DNA of 35,760 nucleotides from RBG-16-66-20 sp035308765 (GTDB taxonomy: Bacteria; Pseudomonadota; Gammaproteobacteria; Burkholderiales; SG8-39), in assembly GCA_035308765.1 (NCBI GenBank), contig DATGGA010000098.1, positions 1-35,760 of the forward strand, in the 5' to 3' direction. Below, piece after piece: positions 15,646 through 23,449 of the stretch. The notes under the pieces were generated by a model that saw nothing but the letters and a program-made list of their open reading frames with translations, did not search any database and was not told the origin of the DNA. The first letter of the stretch is position 1. Every line of letters begins with the position of its first letter. Made by a program: the position numbers and the translations under genes.

Positions 15646-17235
15646 TTATTCTTTAAATGGGCGAGATTCCTCTATCAATAGCAAATTGCGTTCTTTGTCG
15701 TATCGCCATTTCTGGTCACGCAAAATCTTTTTGGATGGAACTTCTAGATTTGTCGGACTTGCAGTTACAGACCGCAGAACTACGTCAACCCCTGTTGACG
15801 GGAACTCTTTCGCCAATCCTTTGGCTTCAGCGACAAGCTTTTCGCTGTTCTCAGCGTTGGCAAGAAGTGCTTCTCGTGCCATGTATGCCATGGCCAGCGC
15901 TTGAGACGTAGATAGTCCTTGGACTTTTAATCGGTCGAGAGCTTTTCTATACAACATCTCGCCCTCCTCGACAAAGCCCTCGCGGTACATCAGTTGGCCG
16001 AGATTGGCCAATGTATGTCCACTCAATGCATCCTTCTCTTCCTGCAGGAGGTCGCGCAATATTTCCACCGCCTCTTCGAGACGCCACTGGGAAGATAGAG
16101 AAAAGGCAAGATTGTTTCGTAGACCCACGTTCAATGGATCGGCTACGAGGCCAACACGGCAGCACCGTTCCATTGCTTCGTAGTTCTCAAGGAGCCCGCA
16201 AATAAAGGAAGCTGATGTCATTGGCCGACTGGAGAATGGCTCATCTGCGAACCACTCCTTTGAAGCCATTAGTGCGGCTTCCAAGTTACCTCCGAAGAAT
16301 GCCCTGTAGTAGCGTGCTTCCGCAGATAGCGGGTCATCTAGCCATTTGTCTTGAACTTCAATCGTTGTTTTAAGATGATCTGCAGCCCAAAGTGCTTGAG
16401 CTACTGAATTGTCATTCGGTTGTACAAGGGCAATATTAAAGAGCTTGCGTGCTTTCTTTTGGCTGCCCGAGAACATCTCGAGAGTAGCTAGCGCGCTTGC
16501 TAGTTCAGGTACTTGACTAGGATGAAAAGTGTCGCTTGAGACTAATGTCCTGGCGTACTTTGCAATTCGTCCTGATTTTCCCAACAGATTGGATATGGCA
16601 ACTGAAGATGCCATCAGCCACGGGTCCTCTTTTAGTGCCACAGCATGGTTTACTACGGCCAAAGCGCGCTCTGGATCGTTGGCGTGAATATGAAATCTCG
16701 CGATTGCACGAATGACAAAGCGACTATTTGGTTCTAGCGCTTTGCTGATATTCAACAGGCGAAGTGCCTGCTCATTGCGGCCAAGAGCCGCGTACCAGCG
16801 CGCGAGGTCTACATAAGCAACTGCATTGCGAGGATTTAGAGCAAGCCGATGGCGGAGTGTATGAATTTCTTCAATCCGCCGACTATTGGGCCCGACAAGG
16901 TCAGATGAATCGAGAGAAGGTATTTCAAGTGCTCGCTGAGCCGCCTCCTTTAACGGAATCGGCAACGGTTGATCACTGGACAATACATACTTCGCAATCT
17001 TTTGTAAGTGAGGACGAAGCTCTGGAAATTGATCGTAGGCGAGTAAGTCAGCCGCCCCGCCTATGGTGGGATGTGCGTTCCATTCAGAGAGTCGCTCATC
17101 GAGCAGAGGGAGTAGATTGGGACGTGGCACAACTTCAGGTGTAAATCGACTCGGGCCAGCTTCCAAAGTGGACGCGACAATTGTTGAGTTACGCCACCGC
17201 GGAATTACACTTCTATTCCAGCGATCCCCTAGCAT
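15646..17235 (-). CDS. TPR-repeat protein, partner of the adjacent Ser/Thr kinase
   Basis: The protein has 529 residues, starting 3 bases after the kinase stop, with no good ribosome site, which suggests coupled translation. Residues 1-120 are not recognisable apart from helical stretches (PNLLPLLDERLSEWNAHPTI). From about 125 to 455 there are repeated helix pairs of TPR type, for example NAVAYVDLARWYAALGRNEQ, FVIRAIARFHIHANDPERAL, GLRNNLAFSLSSQWRLEEAV and TLANLGQLMYREGFVEEGEM. The C-terminus (about 460-529) is charged. No signal peptide or membrane segment is seen, so it is probably cytosolic. TPR arrays bind proteins; the natural guess is a kinase substrate, adaptor or sensor. Codon use is AT-rich like the kinase and unlike the flanks. 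Confidence 0.8.
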   Translation of the reverse strand: MLGDRWNRSVIPRWRNSTIVASTLEAGPSRFTPEVVPRPNLLPLLDERLSEWNAHPTIGGAADLLAYDQFPELRPHLQKIAKYVLSSDQPLPIPLKEAAQRALEIPSLDSSDLVGPNSRRIEEIHTLRHRLALNPRNAVAYVDLARWYAALGRNEQALRLLNISKALEPNSRFVIRAIARFHIHANDPERALAVVNHAVALKEDPWLMASSVAISNLLGKSGRIAKYARTLVSSDTFHPSQVPELASALATLEMFSGSQKKARKLFNIALVQPNDNSVAQALWAADHLKTTIEVQDKWLDDPLSAEARYYRAFFGGNLEAALMASKEWFADEPFSSRPMTSASFICGLLENYEAMERCCRVGLVADPLNVGLRNNLAFSLSSQWRLEEAVEILRDLLQEEKDALSGHTLANLGQLMYREGFVEEGEMLYRKALDRLKVQGLSTSQALAMAYMAREALLANAENSEKLVAEAKGLAKEFPSTGVDVVLRSVTASPTNLEVPSKKILRDQKWRYDKERNLLLIEESRPFKE

Positions 17236-17238
17236 TTG

Positions 17239-18300
17239 TTACCGACTGGCACGCTCTGCAATTTCTGCGCGATCTGCGAGATTGTTAAAAAGGGAAATGT
17301 ATCGATCGATTCCAAGACCTTTGTCAGGCATGGACCTGGTATCTGGGTGACCTCGGAGTAGCGGGTTTGGATGCGTAAGTTGCATGAACGCAACAACCAT
17401 TTTGTCTGCGCAAGTGGAGGGAAATGAAGAGGCAATCTTTTGCGCGCAGCGTGCCTGTGCATCCACAAGAAATGGCAGCACATCCTCGTAACGACCGCGC
17501 CAAGTTCCGGGGAGATATGCAGCTGGAGTTTCAGTCACGAGGAGATACGAGGCACTGGTGCCGGCATAGAGGAACGAGATCATGCTTCCGAGCATGAAGA
17601 TGTCACTTCCCAGTCGACGGTCAACGCGATCGGTAACCGTATGCCCATATTCAAATTCTGGAGGAGAGTAACGACGATCGCCAGGAAAAAGGTTTTGATC
17701 GGTTGGTGCTGTGTAGCCCTCGCGTGACGATCTGCCAAGATCGCCAATTTTGAATTTATCTGTCTCGAAAGAAAGTACGTTGGATGGTTTAATGTCTTGA
17801 TGTGCAACTCCAACCCCATGCAGCTGAGCTATGGCAGCCGCAATTCCGTGAAGAACTCGCAACTTCCAAGATCCCGGTAATGTGGGATTAAATGTGATGT
17901 GACGGCGAAGATCGCCATGCTCGGCAAATTCGAAGATAAAGAAATCTACCCTCGATGCGGCACGCTTTATCGGATCGGGGTTCGAGTCGTCGAAGAATAT
18001 ATTTCCTGATTCGAGCAATCGAACAATTCTTGAAAGTCCTCGTACCCCGCAATATTCAAGCAAACTGCGTTCATATTGAATGCGAGTGGTGATTTCTTGT
18101 AACTTTGCTACGCTATCGGCGCTCAAAAGAGCGGCATGAAAATCCATGGCTTTCATGAACCCACGCTGTTCTCCCTTTTTTACGTGGTAACCAGTCGAAA
18201 AGTGGCTTCCGGTCTGACCTTGAAAGGTTTGGAGTGGTTGCCCTACTACCCAGCCAGATCCTAGAGTTCGGCCTGATAGTTGTTCAGCTGGCGTAGTCAT
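17239..18300 (-). CDS. Hanks-type Ser/Thr protein kinase, soluble
   Basis: The protein has 353 residues. Catalytic elements are intact: Lys50 in GFMKAMDF, Glu77 in QYERSLLEYC as the helix C acid, HQDIKPSN (His167, Asp169, Lys171, Asn174), DLG (187-189) in place of DFG, SPPE (212-215) for APE, Asp233 in the helix F region, and Arg316 in LLRGHP. The glycine loop is not canonical. There is no membrane segment and no PASTA or other sensor domain, so it differs from the housekeeping PknB type. It should be an active cytosolic kinase. It forms a two-gene unit with the TPR gene and is likely expressed from a promoter in the 86-base gap before glnS. Role unknown; similar stand-alone kinases occur in phage-defence settings. 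Confidence 0.85.
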   Translation of the reverse strand: MTTPAEQLSGRTLGSGWVVGQPLQTFQGQTGSHFSTGYHVKKGEQRGFMKAMDFHAALLSADSVAKLQEITTRIQYERSLLEYCGVRGLSRIVRLLESGNIFFDDSNPDPIKRAASRVDFFIFEFAEHGDLRRHITFNPTLPGSWKLRVLHGIAAAIAQLHGVGVAHQDIKPSNVLSFETDKFKIGDLGRSSREGYTAPTDQNLFPGDRRYSPPEFEYGHTVTDRVDRRLGSDIFMLGSMISFLYAGTSASYLLVTETPAAYLPGTWRGRYEDVLPFLVDAQARCAQKIASSFPSTCADKMVVAFMQLTHPNPLLRGHPDTRSMPDKGLGIDRYISLFNNLADRAEIAERASR

Positions 18301-18386
18301 GTCTCGTATGGATTTAAGGAGTAACGATTAATATTTGAATTTAGAAACGTTGTTGCTTTCCCTCGCAAATCGAAATGGCCGCTATC

Positions 18387-20024
18387 TCAGTTCTTGGCCC
18401 ATGAATCCCGCAACGTCACTGTCCGCCCAAACCCACTTTGGTTGTGTACAAAGTACCCATGCCGCTCGAACTGAAAGTGATATTCCTGGGTATGTCTTAG
18501 GCTGGGCTCGAGCTGGGTGGTGATGGTCTTTTTCGAATCGGGGTTCAGATCCTCGACGTCCTTCGGGTGCTCGCTCTTGAACAGCCGATCGTAGAGATGC
18601 ACTTCCGCTTCATGCGCGTGTTTCGCGCTAACCCAGTGTATGTTCCCCTTCACCTTGACGGAGTCCGCGCCGGGCGTGCCGGAGCGGGTTTCTTCGAGGT
18701 ATTTGCAGCGCACGGTGTTGGTGGCTTTGTCGTAGCCGATGCATTCGATCGCGTAGGCGTAGCGCAGTCTTACCTTGTTGCCCGGAAATAGGCGGAAGTA
18801 GCCCTTCGAGGGCGTTTCCATGTAGTCGTCGCGCTCAATCCAGAGTTCGCGGGAGAAGGGGACCTGGCGCTTGCCCATTTCCGCGTGCTTCGGATGATTG
18901 GGCACGTCCATCAGTTCTTCCTTGCCCTCGGGATAGTTTTCGATCACGAGCTTGATCGGATCGAGGACGGCCATGCGGCGGGGCGCGATTTCGTTGAGGT
19001 GCTCGCGCATGCAGTCTTCCAGGATCGTGAAGTCGATGGTCTGGTTGGCCTTGGAGACGCCAATGCGCTCGGCGAACATCCTGAAGCCCTCGGCGGTGTA
19101 GCCGCGGCGGCGCGCGCCGGCGAGGGTAGGCATGCGAGGGTCGTCCCAGCCGTCGACGTGGCCGCCTTCGACGAGTTGGATCAGCAGCCGCTTGGAGAGC
19201 ATCACATGGGTCAGGTTGACCCGCGCGAACTCGACTTGCCGTGGCAGCGGGCGCTTGAGCAGGCCGCCTTCGGCGAGCTTCTCCAGCAGCCAGTCGTAGA
19301 ACGGCCGCTGGTCCTCGAATTCGAGTGTGCACAGCGAATGCGTGATGCCCTCGACCGCGTCCTCGATCGGATGGGCGTAGGTGTACATCGGGTAGATGCA
19401 CCACTTGTCGCCGGTGCGGTGGTGCGTCGCCTTCTTGATGCGGTAGATCGCCGGATCGCGCAGGTTGAGGTTGGGCGACTTCATGTCGATTTTCGCGCGC
19501 AAGACGTGAGTTTCATCAGGGAACTCACCGGCTTTCATTCGCCCTAATAGATCTAGATTCTCGGAAGAAGATCTATTGCGAAAAGGCGAATCAATTCCGG
19601 GGTGCGTGAAGTCCCCGCGGTTGCGCTTCATCTCGTCGGCGGTCTGGCTGTCGACGTAAGCGTTGCCCGAGGTGACCAGGTACACGGCCGCCTGGTACAT
19701 GAATTCGAAGTAGTCGGAGGCGTACAGCACCTTGCCGCCGTAGTCGGCGCCCAGCCAGTTCACCGAGTCGACGATGGAATCGACGTATTCCTGCTCTTCC
19801 TTCTCCGGGTTGGTGTCGTCGAAGCGCAGGTTGCAGCCGCCGCCGTATTCCGCGGCGAGGCCGAAGTTGAGCAGGATGGACTTGGCGTGCCCGAAGTGCA
19901 GGTAGCCGTTGGGTTCGGGCGGAAAGCGGGTGCGGATCTTGACGTGTTTTCCCGAAGCCAGATCGGCTTCGACGATCTGCCGGATGAAGTTCGAGTGGGA
20001 AGCGGGGTGGTGCGGCTTGTTCAC
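18387..20024 (-). CDS. glnS: Glutaminyl-tRNA synthetase
   Basis: The protein has 545 residues and charges tRNA-Gln with glutamine in the cytosol. It begins with a GTG at 20024. Class I motifs are clear: PPEPNGYLHFGHAKS (HFGH as the HIGH box, 43-46) and VMLSKRLL as the KMSKS equivalent. Other GlnRS hallmarks are NFIRQIVEADLASGKH, CNLRFDDTNPEKEEQEYVDS, KWCIYPMYTYAHPIEDAVEG, ITHSLCTLEFEDQRP and a C-terminal FGRTVTLRDSWAKN. Full length matches the usual 550 residues. A patch of rare codons (AGA, TTA, CTA) lies at about 19535-19600 in RNRSSSENLDLLGRM. It is the anchor gene flanking the AT-rich island, and its own 3' end looks intact. Confidence 0.97.
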   Translation of the reverse strand: MNKPHHPASHSNFIRQIVEADLASGKHVKIRTRFPPEPNGYLHFGHAKSILLNFGLAAEYGGGCNLRFDDTNPEKEEQEYVDSIVDSVNWLGADYGGKVLYASDYFEFMYQAAVYLVTSGNAYVDSQTADEMKRNRGDFTHPGIDSPFRNRSSSENLDLLGRMKAGEFPDETHVLRAKIDMKSPNLNLRDPAIYRIKKATHHRTGDKWCIYPMYTYAHPIEDAVEGITHSLCTLEFEDQRPFYDWLLEKLAEGGLLKRPLPRQVEFARVNLTHVMLSKRLLIQLVEGGHVDGWDDPRMPTLAGARRRGYTAEGFRMFAERIGVSKANQTIDFTILEDCMREHLNEIAPRRMAVLDPIKLVIENYPEGKEELMDVPNHPKHAEMGKRQVPFSRELWIERDDYMETPSKGYFRLFPGNKVRLRYAYAIECIGYDKATNTVRCKYLEETRSGTPGADSVKVKGNIHWVSAKHAHEAEVHLYDRLFKSEHPKDVEDLNPDSKKTITTQLEPSLRHTQEYHFQFERHGYFVHNQSGFGRTVTLRDSWAKN

Positions 20025-20069
20025 TCCCCGATTCTAACTTCCGCGCGGGAGGGGCATACTATTCAGCCT

Positions 20070-20438
20070 ATGAAAAGGCTTATGGGTCTGTGCATGGCGG
20101 CTGTCGTCGCATCTGCTGCGATCGCGCAAGGCACGGTCCTGGCCATCGTTTCCCCTCAGAACGAGGAGACGGTGCACGACAACAACGGCAATGTCGCCGT
20201 GCAGGTTGCCGTCAACGGGGGAAGCGGGCCGGGCGATCAGCTCGTCCTGCTGCTCGACGGCAAGCCGGCCGGCCGGGGCGGGCCGGACTTCATGCTGGCG
20301 GGCGTCCCCCGCGGCACCCACACGCTGCAGGCGCAGCTCGTCGATTCAAGCGGAAGACCGCGAGTTGCGTCCGCCGTGATGACGTTCTACATGTGGCAGG
20401 CGTCGCTCCTGAACCCGGCGCACAGGCGCCTGCGGTAG
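20070..20438 (+). CDS. Small secreted protein with Ig-like beta domain
   Basis: The protein has 122 residues with a signal peptide (MKRLMGLCMAAVVASAAIAQ). The remainder resembles the C-terminal beta-sandwich often found after a DUF4124 domain: VSPQNEETVHDNNGNVAVQV, GDQLVLLLDGKPA, and FMLAGVPRGTHTLQAQLVDS. Here that domain stands alone, without DUF4124. It is probably periplasmic and its binding partner is unknown. It is divergent from glnS (45 bases between starts) and ends 4 bases from the convergent gene whose protein has a DUF4124-like segment. Confidence 0.7.
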   Translation: MKRLMGLCMAAVVASAAIAQGTVLAIVSPQNEETVHDNNGNVAVQVAVNGGSGPGDQLVLLLDGKPAGRGGPDFMLAGVPRGTHTLQAQLVDSSGRPRVASAVMTFYMWQASLLNPAHRRLR

Positions 20439-20442
20439 CCGG

Positions 20443-21084
20443 TCAGCGCGCGTTGGCGGCGCTGGCGGGGACTACCTTGAGCCAGGCGGAATTGCAGTAG
20501 TTCGTTTCGGGGTAGTACTTGCGGGAGTCGGGACAGAAAAACCGGTAACGCTGCGCTTCCTGCGCGCGATAGCTTCCGCCGGGCGGCGGCGCGCTCTGGG
20601 CGGAGAGTTCCCTGCAGTCCCTGCCGGCCATGTCCTCGGGGCGATTGGTGATGCTCGTGCGCCCGCTGGCGTCCCTGCAGGAATAGATGGGCGACGTGGA
20701 CGGCATGGGCGGCGCATTTGGCCCGGCGCCGGCGGGCGGGTAGGGAGGCGGTGGCGGCAGCGCGGCCTGCTCGGACGGGTAGTACGCGAGAGGCGGTTGT
20801 TCGGGCGGGTAATAGGCGGGCGGATAGTAGGGAGGCGTGTAGTAGGAAGACGAGTAGTAAGCCGCCGGGAAATAGGCGGGGGCCGCAAAGAACACCGCGC
20901 GCGGCGCGAACGCCGGCCGGGAAACGAAGCCGCCAAAGCCGGGATGCCCGCCGCTGAAGCCAGAGTGCCCGCCGCCGGAGCCGGAATGTCCGCCGCCGCC
21001 GTGGCCGCCGCGCGCCAGGGCGTCTGCGCCCTGCATCGCAACCAGCAGCGCAACTCCGCACAGGACGAGCCTTCGTCCCAGCAT
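20443..21084 (-). CDS. Secreted Gly-rich and Tyr/Pro-rich protein with DUF4124-like segment
   Basis: The protein has 213 residues from the ATG at 21084 (GAGGG upstream); an ATG at 21111 is possible. The signal peptide MLGRRLVLCGVALLVAMQGADALA is followed by a Gly/His/Ser-rich tract (about 25-50) and a Tyr/Pro-rich tract (about 75-130, with YYPPAYYPPEQPP). Then comes a cysteine-bearing segment SCRDASGRTSITNRPEDMAG similar to DUF4124, and a C-terminal FFCPDSRKYYPETNYCNSAW with a cysteine pair. This looks like an envelope or surface protein. It shares direction with the CAP gene, with 50 bases between. Confidence 0.65.
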   Translation of the reverse strand: MLGRRLVLCGVALLVAMQGADALARGGHGGGGHSGSGGGHSGFSGGHPGFGGFVSRPAFAPRAVFFAAPAYFPAAYYSSSYYTPPYYPPAYYPPEQPPLAYYPSEQAALPPPPPYPPAGAGPNAPPMPSTSPIYSCRDASGRTSITNRPEDMAGRDCRELSAQSAPPPGGSYRAQEAQRYRFFCPDSRKYYPETNYCNSAWLKVVPASAANAR

Positions 21085-21134
21085 CGCGCCCTCGTTCCAC
21101 CGCAGGGTCATGTTGACTATGGATACTACTCTTA

Positions 21135-21971
21135 TCAGCGCGGCGCGCCGAACGCCTGCGTCCAGTACACGCCCATCTCGCTGCCGGGGTCGACCGCGAA
21201 GGCGGCGCCCATGTCGGTGAACGCCGGATTCATCAGGTTGGCGCAATGCGCCGGGCTTTTTATCCAGGCCGACATGGCGTCGTCGGCGCTCTTCTGCCCG
21301 GCGGCGATGTTTTCCCCGGTGGCGCGCCACCGGTAGCCCGCGCGCTCGACGCGATCGGAGGGCTGCGAACCGTCGCTGCCGGCGTGGCTGAAGTAGTTGT
21401 CGTGCGCCATTTCTTCGGAGTGCTGCCTCGATGCCTCGGCGAGCGCCTCGTTCCAGCGCACCGGCCGGGCCGCGCTGAATTCCTTGCTGCCGCAGTAGCG
21501 CGGCGCGGCGCGGACCTGGTTGACGAGATCGAGCAGGCGCAGGCCCGCGGACTGTTCGGAGACGCCGACCGACGGCGCAAACGGCGCCGCCAGCACGATC
21601 CAGAGCTGGTCGGCTTCCGCATAGACGCCGATTTCCGTGACCCCGGCGTCCATGGTTTGTTCGCAGTAGCTGAATTGCTGCAGGAATTCCGCGCCCTGTG
21701 CGCCGGCTCCGTCGCCCCTGATGGTCAGCACGCTGGCGCGCGCCGCCCGGTAGCCGACCGACTTCAGGCTGAGCTGCAGGTTGGCGCCCTGCGAAAGGTC
21801 CCTCGCCACGCGCTCCAGCGCGGGCTGCGGCGCAAGCGGATGCAATCGCTCCGCGACGCGGCAGCTGCCCTGGCCCGCGCGCAGGCGGTTGATCGCGGAA
21901 TAGACATCGTCCGCCGCCGCATCGAGGCAGAAAGCGAGCAGCAACAGGCCGGAAAAAATGCGCAGGCGCAT
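21135..21971 (-). CDS. Secreted protein with two CAP (SCP/PR-1) domains
   Basis: The protein has 278 residues starting at the ATG at 21971, where a signal peptide begins (MRLRIFSGLLLLAFCLDAAA). The second half (about 145-278) is a standard CAP domain: LLDLVNQVRAAPRYCG, RWNEALAEASRQHSEEMAHD, YFSHAGSDGSQPSDRVERAG, ATGENIAAG, MSAWIKSPAHCANLMNP and YWTQAFGAPR, with the cavity His and Glu residues. The first half (about 24-135) has the same plan in weakened form (YSAINRLRAGQGSCR, PQPALERVARDLSQG, TMDAGVTEIGVYAEADQLWI) but lacks HxxxN and GEN-like residues. Bacterial CAP proteins have no firm function; lipid binding or proteolysis have been proposed for relatives. Confidence 0.8.
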   Translation of the reverse strand: MRLRIFSGLLLLAFCLDAAADDVYSAINRLRAGQGSCRVAERLHPLAPQPALERVARDLSQGANLQLSLKSVGYRAARASVLTIRGDGAGAQGAEFLQQFSYCEQTMDAGVTEIGVYAEADQLWIVLAAPFAPSVGVSEQSAGLRLLDLVNQVRAAPRYCGSKEFSAARPVRWNEALAEASRQHSEEMAHDNYFSHAGSDGSQPSDRVERAGYRWRATGENIAAGQKSADDAMSAWIKSPAHCANLMNPAFTDMGAAFAVDPGSEMGVYWTQAFGAPR

Positions 21972-22171
21972 GACGAGGCGAAGCTTGCGCGCAATCGGTG
22001 TATCTGTCGGCGAGCAATTGTTACCAGGCGCTACTTGCCGCGGCCGTATGTACGCCAGGCCGCATTGCGGCGATATTTTCCGTAAGCGCGATGCCGAACA
22101 GCGGGCGCCGCGCCCGCCGGGCAGGATGCCCGTCACGCATGCTCCATTTTCTTTTTCACTCAAAGGGTCAC
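21972..22171. promoter_or_regulatory. Divergent intergenic region between CAP and DUF883 genes
   Basis: This 200-base gap lies between two divergent start codons, so it should hold both promoters. I cannot identify convincing -35/-10 pairs. A GC-rich inverted stretch occurs at about 22107-22133 (GGGCGCCGCGCCC, GGGCAGGATGCCC). AAAGGG just before 22172 is the DUF883 ribosome site. Confidence 0.45.
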
Positions 22172-22426
22172 ATGAAACCAAACGGGCACGAAGCCAATAA
22201 CAGGCCGGCGATCGAACGGGTCGCGGCGATGGCGCACCAGGCAGTGGACAAGGCGGCGGTCGCGGCCGCGCCGACGGCCGAATGGCTCAGCGGGCGCAGC
22301 GAGGAGATCCAGGCACGGAACGCAAAGCTGCTTGCCGACGCCAGCAGCTATGTGTCGAGCAATCCGCTGAAGGCGGTCGGCATCGCCGTGGTCGCGGGTT
22401 TTCTGCTCAGCCGCATCATTCTCTGA
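22172..22426 (+). CDS. DUF883/ElaB-YqjD-like membrane-anchored protein
   Basis: The protein has 84 residues from the ATG at 22172. It has a helical charged body (AIERVAAMAHQAVDKAAVAA, RSEEIQARNAKLLADASSYV) and a C-terminal transmembrane segment (SNPLKAVGIAVVAGFLLSRI) ending with the family's characteristic SR. E. coli YqjD and ElaB attach ribosomes to the inner membrane in stationary phase; the same role is possible but not shown here. The stop is directly adjacent to the convergent GST gene. Confidence 0.8.
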   Translation: MKPNGHEANNRPAIERVAAMAHQAVDKAAVAAAPTAEWLSGRSEEIQARNAKLLADASSYVSSNPLKAVGIAVVAGFLLSRIIL

Positions 22427-23047
22427 CTACTTCGCGCGCTTGAACGCGGGCCGCGCCATGCAGCGGTCGGCCCAGGCGGTGACGCGCGGATGGTGTTCGG
22501 GCTTGAAACCGATCATCCTGCCGAAGGCGAACCAGCTCGCAACCGCGACGTCCGGGATGGTGAACTCGCCCAGCAGGTATTCGTGGTCCGCGAAGCGCGC
22601 CTCGAGCGTGTCGAGCAGGCGGTTGAGCTGCATCAGGCCGTAGTCGGCCGCCGCCTTGCTCTGGTCCTCCTTCCTGAACGAAATCGGCGTGGCGAGACCG
22701 TGGTAGACGTACTGCAGCAGGTAAGTGCTCAACTCGGCCCCGGACCACACCGTCCACGAGATGGCGTCGGCGCGAGCCTGCCCGCCGCCCGGAGGGAACA
22801 ACTTCTTCTCGACGCCGTACTTGGTGCCCAGGTGCAGCAGGATCGCGCCAGACTCGAAGAACGCCTGGCTGCCGTCGACCAGCGCCGGCACCTTGCCGTG
22901 CGGATTGATGGACAGGTAGCCGGGCGCGCGGTGCTCGTTCTTCTTGGCGTCGAGCTCGATGTATTCATACGGCAGGCCCAGTTCCTCCAGCGCCCAGGAA
23001 ACGCGCGTGCCGGAACTGCGGGGCCAGGAATACAGCTTGATCGTCAT
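22427..23047 (-). CDS. Glutathione S-transferase family protein
   Basis: The protein has 206 residues. The start is the second ATG (23047), with GGGAGA 6 bases upstream; the first ATG at 23053 is too near that site. The thioredoxin-like N-terminal domain has MTIKLYSWPRSSGTRVSWAL with the catalytic Ser region, NPHGKVPALVDG with the cis-proline, and FFESGAILLHL with the glutathione-binding Glu-Ser. The C-terminal helical domain contains YLLGEFTIPDVAVASW, the conserved N-capping motif with Asp. It conjugates or isomerises small electrophiles using glutathione; the substrate is not determined. It is divergent from the heptad-repeat gene. Confidence 0.92.
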   Translation of the reverse strand: MTIKLYSWPRSSGTRVSWALEELGLPYEYIELDAKKNEHRAPGYLSINPHGKVPALVDGSQAFFESGAILLHLGTKYGVEKKLFPPGGGQARADAISWTVWSGAELSTYLLQYVYHGLATPISFRKEDQSKAAADYGLMQLNRLLDTLEARFADHEYLLGEFTIPDVAVASWFAFGRMIGFKPEHHPRVTAWADRCMARPAFKRAK

Positions 23048-23184
23048 GTGCATCTCCCGGGGGGCTGAGCGGCGATCTTAGAGCAAAGACGCGCATGTAA
23101 GCTTGCTGCAAGGAAATGCTGTCCACCGACGGCCGCGCCGCACGTTGAGGGGGTAGCAGTCCAACCAGATATAGGAGACCGGAG

Positions 23185-23433
23185 ATGAATCGCAATCTGA
23201 AACCCGCTGTAACCGCCGTGTTGCTTGCTTTTGCCTCCACCGCGATGGCGCAGACGCCGCCGGCGGCGCCCGCAGCACCCGCGCCGGGCAGCGTGAAAGC
23301 CGACCGCGAAGCGCTCAAGGCCGACCGCGAGCAGATGAAGGCCGACCACGAGAAGATGAAGGCCGACCGCGAAAAGATGCGCGCCGACATGAAGGCGAAA
23401 CGCGAGGCGAAGAAAGCGGCCGAGACGAAGTGA
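23185..23433 (+). CDS. Small secreted heptad-repeat (coiled-coil) protein
   Basis: The protein has 82 residues with AGGAGACCGGAG before the ATG. The signal peptide MNRNLKPAVTAVLLAFASTAMAQ is followed by a short Ala/Pro linker and then heptads KADREAL, KADREQM, KADHEKM, KADREKM, RADMKAK. The 21-bp DNA units repeat in tandem from 23296. The product is probably a periplasmic highly charged helix. Function is unknown; proteins of this look have been tied to metal or envelope stress in other bacteria, but I cannot confirm that here. Confidence 0.7.
   Translation: MNRNLKPAVTAVLLAFASTAMAQTPPAAPAAPAPGSVKADREALKADREQMKADHEKMKADREKMRADMKAKREAKKAAETK
23296..23379 (+). repeat. Four tandem 21-bp units encoding KADREXX heptads
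   Basis: The unit AAGGCCGACCGCGAGCAGATG recurs four times with few changes, in frame within the small secreted protein gene, and decays in the next 21 bases. Copy number may vary by slippage between strains. Confidence 0.8.
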
Positions 23434-23449
23434 CGTAATATCCGACGGC

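Larger units (their letters stand above)
15640..18330. mobile_element. AT-richer genomic island carrying kinase-TPR cassette
   Basis: GC falls sharply here: 16321-16380 has 25 G+C of 60, against 44 of 60 at 13021-13080. Codon use changes to A/T-ending codons throughout both genes. The left edge coincides with the broken Bug fragment; the right edge lies between the kinase start and the glnS end. No integrase, transposase or clear flanking direct repeat is visible, so the mode of entry is unknown. Boundaries are estimates. Confidence 0.6.

Noticed and set aside
15613..18383. Shared ATGGCCGCT near both edges of the AT-rich island as a possible target-site duplication
   Set aside because: Nine bases with divergent continuation are easily found by chance in GC-rich DNA, and no integrase or transposase accompanies it.
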